DNA from: Ruficoccus sp. ZRK36
GTDB taxonomy: Bacteria; Verrucomicrobiota; Verrucomicrobiia; Opitutales; Cerasicoccaceae
Length of the DNA: 64,000 nucleotides
NCBI RefSeq assembly: GCF_019603315.1
Contig: NZ_CP080649.1
Coordinates: 1,875,501 to 1,939,500 of the forward strand
Direction of reading: 5' to 3'
Position numbers and translations under genes: made by a program. A model generated the notes under the pieces. It saw nothing but the letters and a program-made list of their open reading frames with translations. It did no database searches and was not told where the DNA came from. The stretch's first letter is position 1. Every line of letters begins with the position of its first letter. Of this stretch, positions 52,542-61,222 are shown piece after piece.

Positions 52542-53585
52542 ATGTCAACTCGTCCCTCCAGGCCCGCCACCGCCGCCGCACTGGCCCGCCATCTTGGTTT
52601 ATCGAGGTGGACAGTCTCGCGGGTTCTCAACGGGCATCCCGGCGTTCTCCCGGCTACGGTTGAGCGTGTGCAGCAGGCGATGCAGGAGCTCGGCTACCAG
52701 CCCAACGCCCTGGCCCGTGGCCTGCGTGGAGGGCCGACCGGCACGATCGGCATCTGTTTTCAGGAGATCGAGACGCCGATTCTCGTGCGTAAGAGCTCGA
52801 TGCTGCAGCAGCTGCTGCGTGAGCAGGGGCGGCATACGATGATCGAGCTGACCGTGGGCAGTCCCGGCCTCGAAGAGCGGATCATCGCGCACTTTCTATC
52901 GATGCGGGTGGACGGCATCGTCTTGATCGGCTCGCGCCTGAGCGAGGACGACCCCGGCCCCCGCAATGCGCGCGAGCAGGGAACGCCCGTCGTCTGGATC
53001 GACCCGGAAAAGCCCGGCATCGACCACCGCGTTACGCTTGACCGTGCCTATTCGATGAAGCTCAGCCTCGAATATTTGCACAGTCTCGGGCATCGGAGCT
53101 TTGTCACACTCGGGCTTGACCCGACCGACGCCTATGGGGCGGCCAAGCTGGCCGGGCTCGCGCATACCGCCCAAAAGCTCGGCCTGAACTGGAAGCAGGA
53201 TTTTACGCATCTGTGCCGTGAGGGTAAGCAGCAGCATGACTATGCCTATGGTGAACATATGGCCGAGTTGCTGTTGGAGAAAAAACCGGAAGCCACCGCC
53301 GCCATCGTGCTCAACGACCGGGTGGCAATCGGTATGATGCACCGCCTGCGCAAGGACGGGTGGCGCTTCCCCCAGGATTTATCGTTGGTCAGCTATGACA
53401 ACAACGACATTGCGGCCTATGCCTGGCCTCCGCTCACGACGATCGACCAGCGCGTCGAGTCCATGATGCGGGCGGCTGCCGACATGCTTGATGCCCTTAT
53501 TGAGGGTGGGGAAGCGGCGGAAGCCATTCAGCCTCAGTTGATTCGGCCCACCCTGATCGAGCGCGAATCCGCCGTGCAGGTTTAG
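52542..53585 (+). CDS. LacI-family transcriptional regulator of the uronate cluster
   Basis: Regulator of 347 residues. The helix-turn-helix TAAALARHLGLSRWTVSRVLNGHPG is at the N-terminus from ATG 52542; an upstream in-frame start at 52443 would overlap uxaE and lacks family support. The ligand-binding domain has the usual HRSFVTLGL and IVLNDRVAIGMMHRL stretches. By position it controls uxaE and the downstream dehydrogenase/kdgK/uxuB/uxaC genes, probably in response to a uronate intermediate. Confidence 0.93.
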   Translation: MSTRPSRPATAAALARHLGLSRWTVSRVLNGHPGVLPATVERVQQAMQELGYQPNALARGLRGGPTGTIGICFQEIETPILVRKSSMLQQLLREQGRHTMIELTVGSPGLEERIIAHFLSMRVDGIVLIGSRLSEDDPGPRNAREQGTPVVWIDPEKPGIDHRVTLDRAYSMKLSLEYLHSLGHRSFVTLGLDPTDAYGAAKLAGLAHTAQKLGLNWKQDFTHLCREGKQQHDYAYGEHMAELLLEKKPEATAAIVLNDRVAIGMMHRLRKDGWRFPQDLSLVSYDNNDIAAYAWPPLTTIDQRVESMMRAAADMLDALIEGGEAAEAIQPQLIRPTLIERESAVQV

Positions 53586-53690
53586 GGCCTGCCTGGCTGA
53601 GGATTTGTTGAGTTATCGCTATTTCTGATGCTTCGGGCTTGACGCGAACCCTACACGTGTGTGATTTTGGTGGGATTCTATAGTTCTCTC

Positions 53691-54668
53691 ATGGCAAAAA
53701 TACTCCTTACCACTACCTCCTACCAGGATACACCGGGTCCGCACCACGACCTGCTCAACGGCTCCGGCCACGAAGTCCAGCGCGAGCGCGGCCCGCTCTC
53801 CGAGCAGCAGATGCTCGATCTGGTGGGCGACTTTGACGCTTTTCTCTGCGGGGATGACGCCATCACCCGCAAGGTGCTCGAAAAGGCTTCTCCCAAGCTC
53901 AAGATCATCGCCAAGTACGGCATCGGCGTGGACAAGATTGATGTCGAGGCCGCTACTGAGATGGGGATGCCGATCTGCTTCACGCCGGGTGTGAATCACA
54001 CCACGGTGGCCGAGCACAGCTTTGGGCTGATGCTGGCGCTTTTTCGCAACCTCGTGGAGGAGGTCAACTACGTGCGCGCCGGGCAGTGGAAGCGCATCAC
54101 CGGGCACGAGATCATGGGTAAGACCATCGGGATCATCGGCCTCGGCCGCATCGGTAAGGAGATGGTTATCCGCGCCAAGGCTTTTGGCCTGAACGTCATC
54201 GGTAACGACCTGTACTGGCCCGAGGAGTTCGCCGCCGAGCATGGGGTCGAGCGTGCCGAGACCTTTGATGAGATTTTTGAAAAGGCGGACATTATTTCGC
54301 TGCACACCAACCTCACCGCCGAGACCCGCGACCTCATCAGTGCCAAGTCCATGGCCAAGATGAAGGACGGCGTTATCATCCTCAACTGCGCCCGTGGTGA
54401 GCTGGTCAACACCGCCGATATGGTGGAGGGGCTCAAGTCCGGCAAAATCGGCGGCTACGGTGCGGACGTGCTCGATGAAGAGCCGCCCAGTGCCGACCAT
54501 CCGCTGCTGAGTGCTCCGCACTGCGTGATCACGCCGCATATCGGCTCGCGCACGCACGAGTCCGTGCAGCGTCAGGCTATCATGGCCACCAAAAACCTGC
54601 TCCTGTGCCTCGAAGGCAAACCGCCGCTGGCCCAGATCAACGACGTTCCCGTCCCCGCTTTAGACTAA
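53691..54668 (+). CDS. D-isomer-specific 2-hydroxyacid dehydrogenase (phosphoglycerate-dehydrogenase-like)
   Basis: NAD-dependent dehydrogenase of 325 residues. Rossmann motif GLGRIGKEM; catalytic Arg in NCARGELVN, Glu in DVLDEEPP and His in TPHIGSRTHE. It differs from the two module-type dehydrogenases and looks like ordinary SerA-like or hydroxypyruvate/gluconate 2-reductase-type enzymes. ATG 53691 follows LacI by 105 bp. In this operon it may reduce or oxidise a sugar-acid intermediate. Confidence 0.9.
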   Translation: MAKILLTTTSYQDTPGPHHDLLNGSGHEVQRERGPLSEQQMLDLVGDFDAFLCGDDAITRKVLEKASPKLKIIAKYGIGVDKIDVEAATEMGMPICFTPGVNHTTVAEHSFGLMLALFRNLVEEVNYVRAGQWKRITGHEIMGKTIGIIGLGRIGKEMVIRAKAFGLNVIGNDLYWPEEFAAEHGVERAETFDEIFEKADIISLHTNLTAETRDLISAKSMAKMKDGVIILNCARGELVNTADMVEGLKSGKIGGYGADVLDEEPPSADHPLLSAPHCVITPHIGSRTHESVQRQAIMATKNLLLCLEGKPPLAQINDVPVPALD

Positions 54669-54674
54669 ATTTTA

Positions 54675-54787
54675 TTTTTGGTCACAGCGTTCACAGAGGA
54701 GGCCCAGAGAACACAGAGTTTTCAGAATAATATTTCTCCGAGTGCTCTGTGCTTTCTCTGTGAGCTCTGTGGCCAGCCAATTAAAAA
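54675..54787. repeat. Inverted-repeat element (CACAGAG type), copy 1
   Basis: 113-bp imperfect palindrome between the dehydrogenase and the Ldh2 gene. The left arm (54675-54718) and right arm (54745-54787) are built from CACAGAG-like units. The reverse complement of the right arm contains GGCCACAGAGCTCACAGAG, identical to the left arm of the element at 58887. The ends are T-rich/A-rich. No coding capacity; it resembles a REP/MITE-type sequence. Confidence 0.8.
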
Positions 54788-54798
54788 TATCCCATATC

Positions 54799-55899
54799 AT
54801 GTCCGAAACTTTCTACATCGTTCCCGAGTCCGAGCATAACGCTCTGGTCGTTGCCGCCTACCGCCACCGTGGTTTCACCGAAGACGAGGCCGCCGCTGCC
54901 GCTCGTTTCTCCGCCCACGCCAGCCGCCACGGCATTCGCACCCATAACGCGATCAAGGCCCTGCACCTCGATCACCTTTTTGGCTCCATGGCTGGTGGCT
55001 GTAAGCCGAATGCCCAGATCGAGAAGAAGTCCACCCGCTTTGCCGCGAGTGAGATCTGGAATGCCAACCGCAAGCTCGGTCAGGCCACCGCCTACGAGGC
55101 GATGGATACCGCTATTGCGCTGGCGGATAAGTACGGGATCGGACAGGTTTCGGTGGACAACGCCTTTCACTACCTCTGGGGTGGGGGCTACGTGATGGAG
55201 GCCGCCGCGCGCGGTTATATCGCCTATACAAACTGTACCGCAGCACTGGCCGAAGTCGTGCCCTTCATGGGTAAGTTCCCCACGCTCGGGACTAATCCGC
55301 ACTCCTGGGGCTTTCCCACGACGGACGCGGTCGGCTTCCCGCTGGTTGTGGACTGGGCGACCTCCGTGGTTGCGATGGGGCGCGTGCAGCAGTTCGCCCG
55401 TGAGGGCACCCAGCTTCCCGCCGGTGCCGCCGTGGACAAGAACGGTAAGCCCACCACCGAGCCGACCGAGGTAGCCGCTCTGACGACCTTCGGGGCACAC
55501 AAGGGCTATGGCCTCTCGCTCATCAACGAGCTGATGGGCGCCTTCATCGGTGGCTCGCTGCCGACCCTGCGCTCGCGCTGGGAAAAGCAGCCCGACGAGA
55601 AGCATACGCCGGCCTTTTACTTTCAGGTTATCCACCCCGAGGCCGTGTCTGGCGGGGACTTTGCCCTTGGTCGCGATCAGGCTGCAAATGTCAAGGCCGT
55701 CCTCGCCGACATCCTCGGTCATGGTAACGAATCCTGCATCCTGCCGGGCCAGATTGAGGCTGAGGCTGCCAAGCGCTCGGACGCGGCCGGTGGTCTGCTC
55801 TTCTCGCGGGCCGAGATCGATGCCTTTAACGAGATCGCACAGGAGTGCGGCGAGAAGGGCTGGAAGCGGGACGACTTCGCCGTGGCCCCCGATGCCTAA
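54799..55899 (+). CDS. Ldh2/malate-L-lactate dehydrogenase family oxidoreductase
   Basis: NAD(P)-dependent dehydrogenase of 366 residues of the Ldh2 (YlbC/YiaK/ComC) fold, unrelated to the Rossmann LDH family. Motifs SRHGIRTHN, NPHSWGFPT and FGAHKGYGLSLINELMGAF are characteristic. YiaK members reduce 2,3-diketo-L-gulonate, so a sugar-acid substrate suits this uronate operon. ATG 54799 is preferred to the longer upstream frame, which would run into the repeat element. Confidence 0.9.
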   Translation: MSETFYIVPESEHNALVVAAYRHRGFTEDEAAAAARFSAHASRHGIRTHNAIKALHLDHLFGSMAGGCKPNAQIEKKSTRFAASEIWNANRKLGQATAYEAMDTAIALADKYGIGQVSVDNAFHYLWGGGYVMEAAARGYIAYTNCTAALAEVVPFMGKFPTLGTNPHSWGFPTTDAVGFPLVVDWATSVVAMGRVQQFAREGTQLPAGAAVDKNGKPTTEPTEVAALTTFGAHKGYGLSLINELMGAFIGGSLPTLRSRWEKQPDEKHTPAFYFQVIHPEAVSGGDFALGRDQAANVKAVLADILGHGNESCILPGQIEAEAAKRSDAAGGLLFSRAEIDAFNEIAQECGEKGWKRDDFAVAPDA

Positions 55900-55980
55900 A
55901 GGCATGCGGGCGCGCCACCTCGGCGAGTTCGTCGAGATGCGCGCTTGCCGAGCCTGTGCTGATGCGCTACATCCTGCCTC

Positions 55981-56454
55981 ATGAAAGCTTTGATCATCCG
56001 TTGTCTTTTCGTCGCCTCCCTGCTGTTACCCGGTCTGCTCCGGGCAGAAACGGTCAATCCGCAGGCGGCGATCATCGGGACCTGGGTGATTGATTCGGAG
56101 GAGAGCTGGGCCAACTTTGAGGATTCTTCGGAGTGGGCACAGATGACCCCTGAGCAGCGGGTGGACTTCAGCGCGACGATGTGGCCCAAGGCTCTCGAAA
56201 AGCTGCTTTTCACCGCCTACCATTTCTCAAAGGGTGAGATCACAATCGTCCACAAGGAGAACCAGATCCGCATCCCCGCGCGCTACATCACTGCCAGCGG
56301 GAAAACCTTGACTGTGATCATGGGCGAGCAGCCCAACGTCACCACGCTGACCATCACCTTTTATAACGCTGATCAAATCAACATCCGCTCAGCCGGTGAA
56401 GTCCGCCCCAACTACTATGTGTGGAAGCGGCGCGGTAAGGCTCAGCAGCCCTGA
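55981..56454 (+). CDS. Small secreted protein of unknown function (lipocalin-like domain possible)
   Basis: Protein of 157 residues with a signal peptide (about 1-22, ending LLRAE) and a beta-rich mature part (IIGTWVIDSEES at the start, TVIMGEQPNVTTLTITFYN later). The initial GTWVID and the strand pattern resemble small lipocalin-like proteins. No known partner was identified. It lies between the Ldh2 gene and kdgK, 81 bp and 47 bp from them, and may ride on the operon. Confidence 0.7.
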   Translation: MKALIIRCLFVASLLLPGLLRAETVNPQAAIIGTWVIDSEESWANFEDSSEWAQMTPEQRVDFSATMWPKALEKLLFTAYHFSKGEITIVHKENQIRIPARYITASGKTLTVIMGEQPNVTTLTITFYNADQINIRSAGEVRPNYYVWKRRGKAQQP

Positions 56455-56501
56455 ACATTTAAACCATCAAATCCTTAGATAGACCTAAAGAGACACTACC
56501 C

Positions 56502-57599
56502 ATGGCCATTGATATCAAGCCCAAGGAATCCTGCCAATATGACATTATCTCGCTCGGCGAGGTGATGCTGCGCCTCGACCCCGGTGAGGGCCGCGTGCAC
56601 ACCGCCCGTCAGTTCACCGCCTGGGAAGGTGGCGGCGAGTATAACGTGGCCCGTGGCCTGCGCCGCTGCTTCGGCCTGCGCGCCGCAGTGGTGACCGCCT
56701 TTGCCGAGAACCCCGTCGGTCGCCTGATCGAGGACTTTATCCTGCAGGGTGGCGTCGATACCCGCTTTATCCAGTGGAAGGACTACGATGGCGTCGGCCG
56801 TACCGTGCGTAACGGCCTCAACTTCACCGAGCGCGGCTACGGTATCCGTGGCGCTGTCGGCGTGCCGGACCGTGGCCACACCGCAGCCAGCCAGCTCAAG
56901 GTCGGCGACGTTGACTGGGAATACATTTTCGGCGAATGCGGCGTGCGCTGGTTCCACACCGGTGGCATCTATGCAGCCCTTTCCGACACCACGCCGGACG
57001 TTGTCATCGAGGCGGTCAAGATCGCCAAGAAGCACGGCACCATCGTCTCCTACGACCTCAACTACCGCCCCTCGCTGTGGAAGTCCATCGGTGGCCACGC
57101 CAAGTGCCAGGAAGTCAACCGCGAGATCGCCAAGTACGTGGACGTCATGATCGGCAACGAAGAAGACTTCACCGCGTGCCTCGGCTTCGAGGTCGAGGGT
57201 GTGAGCGAGCAGATCGGTAACATCCAGGTCGAAAGCTTTAAGAAGATGATCGCCACCGCCGTGAAGGAGTTCCCGAACTTCCAGGCCACTGGCACGACGT
57301 TGCGCGAGGTCCACACCGCCACCGTCAACGACTGGAGCGCCATTTGCTGGCACGACGGCGAGTTCTACGAGTCGCAGCAGTACCCGCGCCTTGAGATCAT
57401 GGACCGCGTCGGCGGCGGCGACAGCTTCGCCAGCGGCCTCGTCTATGGCTTCCTCGCCAAGAACGACCCGCAGCAGGCCGTCGACTACGGTGCCGCCCAC
57501 GGTGCCCTCGCCATGACCACCCCCGGTGACACCACCATGGCCTCCTGCAAGGAAGTCGAAAAGATCATGAAGGGCGGCGGCGCCCGCGTCGTGCGCTAG
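56502..57599 (+). CDS. kdgK: 2-keto-3-deoxygluconate kinase (PfkB family)
   Basis: PfkB-family kinase of 365 residues that phosphorylates KDG in the uronate route. GGGEYNVARGLRRCFG is the substrate-binding start, and RVGGGDSFASGL carries the catalytic Asp and anion hole. The length is slightly above the usual 310-340 because of the N-terminus. It is followed 18 bp later by a mobile-looking GxxExxY element that separates it from the SDR gene. Codons are strongly C/G-ended, suggesting good expression. Confidence 0.9.
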   Translation: MAIDIKPKESCQYDIISLGEVMLRLDPGEGRVHTARQFTAWEGGGEYNVARGLRRCFGLRAAVVTAFAENPVGRLIEDFILQGGVDTRFIQWKDYDGVGRTVRNGLNFTERGYGIRGAVGVPDRGHTAASQLKVGDVDWEYIFGECGVRWFHTGGIYAALSDTTPDVVIEAVKIAKKHGTIVSYDLNYRPSLWKSIGGHAKCQEVNREIAKYVDVMIGNEEDFTACLGFEVEGVSEQIGNIQVESFKKMIATAVKEFPNFQATGTTLREVHTATVNDWSAICWHDGEFYESQQYPRLEIMDRVGGGDSFASGLVYGFLAKNDPQQAVDYGAAHGALAMTTPGDTTMASCKEVEKIMKGGGARVVR

Positions 57600-57616
57600 A
57601 ATTGAAAATATATTTA

Positions 57617-58071
57617 TAACCGCAAAGAGCGCAAAGGGCACAAAGAGGTTCGAAACGATGGACGTCGAAGCAGCAGCTGGGACCGTTATCGATGCTGCCA
57701 TTGAGGTGCATCGCTTACTGGGGCCCGGACTGTTGGAGAATGCGTACGAGCTTTGTCTGGCGCACGAGTTGTCCCTCCGGGGTGTAAGCTTTGTGCGCCA
57801 GAAGTGTCTTCCTGTCGTCTATAAGGATTACCAGGTTGAAGATGCCTATCGTGTGGATTTGCTCGTGGAGAATTGTCTGCTGGTTGAACTGAAGTCTGTC
57901 GAAAAAATGACTGATGTTCACATGGCCCAGGTCCTTACATACTTAAAATTGTCTGACCTACAGCTTGGATTACTTCTCAACTTTAACACGACCCTTATGA
58001 AGCATGGGATTCGACGAGTGGTGCACAATTACCACCCAAGCTCTTCGTGTTCTTAGCGTTCTTTGCGGTTA
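57617..58071 (+). mobile_element. GxxExxY element flanked by 31-bp inverted repeats
   Basis: 455-bp unit bounded by imperfect inverted repeats, left 57617-57647 and right 58041-58071, matching at 26 of 31 positions. Both read TAACCGCAAAGA at the outer end and are built from CGCAAAG/CACAAAG-like units. The right repeat contains the stop codon of the internal ORF. No clear target duplication was seen. It sits inside an operon between kdgK and the SDR gene. Confidence 0.75.
57658..58056 (+). CDS. GxxExxY protein (PD-(D/E)XK nuclease-fold, PF13366-type)
   Basis: Protein of 132 residues. The motif is G24-x-x-E27-x-x-Y30 (PGLLENAYE). A PD-(D/E)XK-like core follows: D67 and E77-L-K79 in YRVDLLVE and LLVELKS. 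Members are common and multicopy in Verrucomicrobiota and related genomes, with no proven function. Its codons are less C/G-ended than the flanking operon genes, a sign of separate origin. The last codons (SSSCS, stop) fall within the right inverted repeat of the surrounding element, so ORF and repeat travel together. Confidence 0.88.
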   Translation: MDVEAAAGTVIDAAIEVHRLLGPGLLENAYELCLAHELSLRGVSFVRQKCLPVVYKDYQVEDAYRVDLLVENCLLVELKSVEKMTDVHMAQVLTYLKLSDLQLGLLLNFNTTLMKHGIRRVVHNYHPSSSCS

Positions 58072-58090
58072 ATCCGAATAACTTAAAACC

Positions 58091-58870
58091 ATGTCTGATT
58101 ACTTAAACAAACTTTTCTCCCTCGAAGGTAAAACCGCGGTCATCATCGGTGGCACGGGTGAGCTCTGCGGTGCGATGGCCGAGGGCCTGGCTGGTGCCGG
58201 AGCCGAGGTCGTACTCGTTGGCCGCAGCGAGGAGAAGGCTGCCGCTCGTCTCGAAAAACTCCGCGCCTTCCACGGCAAGAGCTACTTTGAGTCCTGCGAA
58301 GTTGGTGACTCCGAACAGCGCAAGGACCTCCTCGAGCGCGTGCTCAAGAAGTCCGGTCAGGTCGATATCCTGGTCAACGGTGCCGGTGTGAACAGCCCGA
58401 CTCCGTTCTTCGAGATCACCGAGGAAGAGGTCGACCGCATCCTCGACGTTAACTTCAAGGCCCTGCTGTCCTGCTGCCAGGTCTTCGGTAAGTACTTTGT
58501 CGAGCGCGGCCAAGGTGGCTCGATTATCAACGTCGGCTCCATGTCCGGGGTGACGCCGCTCTCGCGCGTGTTCACTTACTCGGCCAGCAAGGCAGCCGTC
58601 CACAACCTCTCGAAGAACCTCGCCCGCGAGTGGGCCACGCAGAAGATCCGCGTTAACACCCTCGTGCCCGGATTCTTCCCCGCCGAGCAGAACCGCAAGG
58701 TCCTCACGCCTGAGCGCGTTGAGCAGATCATGGGGCACACCCCGATGAAGCGTTTCGGCGAAGCCGCCGAGCTGATCGGTGCGACCATCCTGCTCGCCAG
58801 CGATGCCGGTAGCTTTATCACCGGGGCCGAGATCCTTGTCGACGGTGGCTACGCCGCCATGACGATCTAG
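58091..58870 (+). CDS. SDR-family dehydrogenase, probable D-mannonate oxidoreductase (UxuB/YjmF-like)
   Basis: Short-chain dehydrogenase of 259 residues. Cofactor motif [12 protein letters not shown], active-site Ser in GSMSG and Tyr-x-x-x-Lys in YSASK are all present. Bacillus-type UxuB (YjmF) is an SDR that reduces fructuronate to mannonate, which fits between uxaC/uxaE and kdgK here. Other sugar-acid SDRs (gluconate 5-dehydrogenase) have the same motifs, so this is context-based. Confidence 0.88.
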   Translation: MSDYLNKLFSLEGKTAVIIGGTGELCGAMAEGLAGAGAEVVLVGRSEEKAAARLEKLRAFHGKSYFESCEVGDSEQRKDLLERVLKKSGQVDILVNGAGVNSPTPFFEITEEEVDRILDVNFKALLSCCQVFGKYFVERGQGGSIINVGSMSGVTPLSRVFTYSASKAAVHNLSKNLAREWATQKIRVNTLVPGFFPAEQNRKVLTPERVEQIMGHTPMKRFGEAAELIGATILLASDAGSFITGAEILVDGGYAAMTI

Positions 58871-58886
58871 TGTAAACATCAAGAAC

Positions 58887-59028
58887 TGGCCACAGAGCTC
58901 ACAGAGGAGGCACCGAGCCCACAGAGCGGGTGCTTTCTTTTTTATTCAAAAACAAACACGTGTAAGCTTTTTCGTATTCATCTTTTAAAGACAAACATCT
59001 CTGTGCTCTCAGTGAGCTCTGTGACCCA
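58887..59028. repeat. Inverted-repeat element (CACAGAG type), copy 2
   Basis: 142-bp imperfect palindrome between the SDR gene and uxaC. The left arm (58887-58926) begins with TGGCCACAGAGCTCACAGAG, and the right arm (58999-59028) is its imperfect inverse. The core of 19 bp is identical to the reverse complement of the right arm of the element at 54675-54787. The middle is AT-rich and without coding capacity. Confidence 0.8.
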
Positions 59029-59063
59029 AACATTTTCTCCCGAACCCACCAACCACCACGCCC

Positions 59064-60473
59064 ATGAAACCCTTCATCCACGACGATTTCCTCCTGCAGA
59101 CCGAGGCCGCCCGGCGCCTCTATCACGACTACGCCAAGGACGAGCCGATCTTTGACTACCACTGCCACCTGCCTCCGCAGGACGTGGCCGCCGACCGCCG
59201 CTTCGCGAACCTCTTCGAGATCTGGCTGGAGGGTGACCACTACAAGTGGCGCGCCATGCGCACCAACGGTGTGTCCGAGGAGCTATGCACCGGCGGGGCC
59301 GACCCGTACGACAAGTTCCTCGCCTGGTGTAAGACCGTCCCCAACACCCTGCGTAACCCGCTCTACCACTGGAGCCATCTGGAGCTGGTGCGCTACTTCG
59401 GGATCGACGAGATCGTCAACGAAAAGACGGCCCCGGCCATCTGGGAGGCCGCCAACGCTCGTCTGGCCGAGCCCGACATGAGCGCCAAGGGTATTCTCGA
59501 CAAGTTTGATGTGCGTGTGGTCTGCACGACGGATGATCCGGTTGACTCGCTGGAGCACCATCAGGCCATCGCCGCCTCCGGGATCAAGACCCGCATCTAC
59601 CCGACCTTCCGCCCTGACAAGGCCATGCAGCTCGCTGACCTCGACGCCTACGGCGCGTGGTGTGACAAGCTCGCCGCCGTCTCCGGCGTGGACACCGGCA
59701 CCTTCCAGGGACTGCTTGATGGTATCAAGCAGCGCCACGACTTCTTCCACAGCATGGGAGGGCGTCTCTCCGACCACGGCATGAACCACTGCCCGACGGA
59801 GATCTGCGACAAGGCCGAAGCGACCCGTATCTTTGAGAAGACCCGCGCCAAGCAGGCCGTGACTCCGGCCGAGGAAAACCGTCTCGCGGGTTTCCTCATG
59901 GTTTACTTCGGTCAGCTCGACGCTGAGAAGGGCTGGACGAAGCAGCTCCACCTCGGCGCCATGCGTAATAACAACGCAGCCTCGCTGCGTAACCTCGGCC
60001 CGGACACCGGCTTTGACTCGATCGGTGATTACCCGCAGGGCGTGGCGCTCTCGCGCTACCTCGACGCGCTGGCCACCGACGGCTGCCTGCCGAAGATCGT
60101 CATGTACAACCTCAACCCGGCCGACAACTACCTCTTTGCCACCATGGCGGGTAACTTCCAGGACGGCACCGAGGCCGGTAAGATCCAGTTCGGCAGCGGC
60201 TGGTGGTTCCTCGATCAAAAGGAGGGTATGGAGATGCAGATGAATGCGCTGGGTAACCTCGGCCTGTTCTCACGCTTTGTCGGTATGCTGACGGACTCCC
60301 GCAGCTTCCTGAGCTACCCGCGCCACGAGTATTTCCGCCGCGTGATGTGTAATCTCGTCGGTGGCGAAATGGAGCGCGGTGAGCTGCCGGGTGACTTCGA
60401 GCTGGTCGGCGGGATGATCAAAAACATCTGCTTCGATAACGCGCGTAACTTCTTTGGGCTGGAACTCGGGTAA
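59064..60473 (+). CDS. uxaC: Glucuronate/galacturonate isomerase
   Basis: Amidohydrolase-fold isomerase of 469 residues that opens the uronate pathway (D-glucuronate to fructuronate, D-galacturonate to tagaturonate). The metal-binding DYHCHLPPQ is at the N-terminus. HLGAMRNNN and GSGWWFLDQKEGMEMQM are diagnostic of UxaC. Length and sequence fit the family throughout. With uxaE in the same cluster both uronates can converge on fructuronate. Confidence 0.96.
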   Translation: MKPFIHDDFLLQTEAARRLYHDYAKDEPIFDYHCHLPPQDVAADRRFANLFEIWLEGDHYKWRAMRTNGVSEELCTGGADPYDKFLAWCKTVPNTLRNPLYHWSHLELVRYFGIDEIVNEKTAPAIWEAANARLAEPDMSAKGILDKFDVRVVCTTDDPVDSLEHHQAIAASGIKTRIYPTFRPDKAMQLADLDAYGAWCDKLAAVSGVDTGTFQGLLDGIKQRHDFFHSMGGRLSDHGMNHCPTEICDKAEATRIFEKTRAKQAVTPAEENRLAGFLMVYFGQLDAEKGWTKQLHLGAMRNNNAASLRNLGPDTGFDSIGDYPQGVALSRYLDALATDGCLPKIVMYNLNPADNYLFATMAGNFQDGTEAGKIQFGSGWWFLDQKEGMEMQMNALGNLGLFSRFVGMLTDSRSFLSYPRHEYFRRVMCNLVGGEMERGELPGDFELVGGMIKNICFDNARNFFGLELG

Positions 60474-60497
60474 AATAAGTCTGATAGTGTCGGCGTC

Positions 60498-61205
60498 ATG
60501 CGCCGTCTTATCTGTTTTTTCCTGCTGCTCGCAGCTAGCTTTTCGCACGCCCGCACCTGGACGGATGTCCAGGGGCGGACCATGGATGCCGAGGCCGTCT
60601 CCTTTGAGGGAGACGGCTTGGTCAACTTCCGTAAGACCGACGGGATGGTCTATTCCTTTCCGTTGGCTTCATTGTGCGCTGAGGACCAGGCCTATCTTCA
60701 GGAGCAGCTCGCCACTGGCCAGTTAAAGGCTGCCCCGCTGGAGCCGACTGGCTTTACCTCCTGGCTGGATATCAATCTCGTATCTCTCCAGAACGGCACG
60801 CTGCAGCGTCTGCGTGATGCGGATATGTCACAGGTCAAGTACATCGCCGTGTACCAGTCGGCGCACTGGTGCCCGCCGTGCCGCCAGTTCACACCGAAGC
60901 TGGTCAAGTTCTACAACCGGCAGAGGCCTAAGCACCCGAACTTCGAGATCGTATTCGTCAGCAGCGATCGCGACGAGGAGGCCATGCAGAAGTATATGGA
61001 AGAGATGGAGATGCCCTGGCCCGCTATCGAGTATGATCGCCGTAAGAGCGGTCAGGTGGATAAGTCCTCCGGCAATGGCATCCCCTGTCTCATGATCTTT
61101 GACCGCGAGGGTAATGTGATCATGGACAGCTACACCGACGGCGGAGAAAAGTATATCGGCCCGACCGCTGTCATGCGCCGTTTGGGCGAACTCATCGCCG
61201 AGTAG
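60498..61205 (+). CDS. Secreted SHD1-thioredoxin-like protein
   Basis: Exported protein of 235 residues. A signal peptide (about 1-18) is followed by an SHD1-like domain (RTWTDVQGRTMDAEAVSFEG, about 19-70) and a nucleoredoxin/tryparedoxin-type thioredoxin domain with W-C-P-P-C in SAHWCPPCRQF and cis-Pro in NGIPCLMIFD. It probably acts as a periplasmic thiol oxidoreductase. It follows uxaC by 24 bp and may be read through from the operon, but its function is unrelated. Confidence 0.88.
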   Translation: MRRLICFFLLLAASFSHARTWTDVQGRTMDAEAVSFEGDGLVNFRKTDGMVYSFPLASLCAEDQAYLQEQLATGQLKAAPLEPTGFTSWLDINLVSLQNGTLQRLRDADMSQVKYIAVYQSAHWCPPCRQFTPKLVKFYNRQRPKHPNFEIVFVSSDRDEEAMQKYMEEMEMPWPAIEYDRRKSGQVDKSSGNGIPCLMIFDREGNVIMDSYTDGGEKYIGPTAVMRRLGELIAE

Positions 61206-61222
61206 GAGCCTTTCTGGTCCGC

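Noticed and set aside
54675-54787. CRISPR-like appearance of repeated CACAGAG heptamers
   Set aside because: Units are 7-8 nt, arranged as two inverted arms, with no spacers and no cas genes.
56496-57701. Long open frame antisense to kdgK
   Set aside because: KdgK motifs are clear. The antisense frame arises from strong C/G third-position bias.
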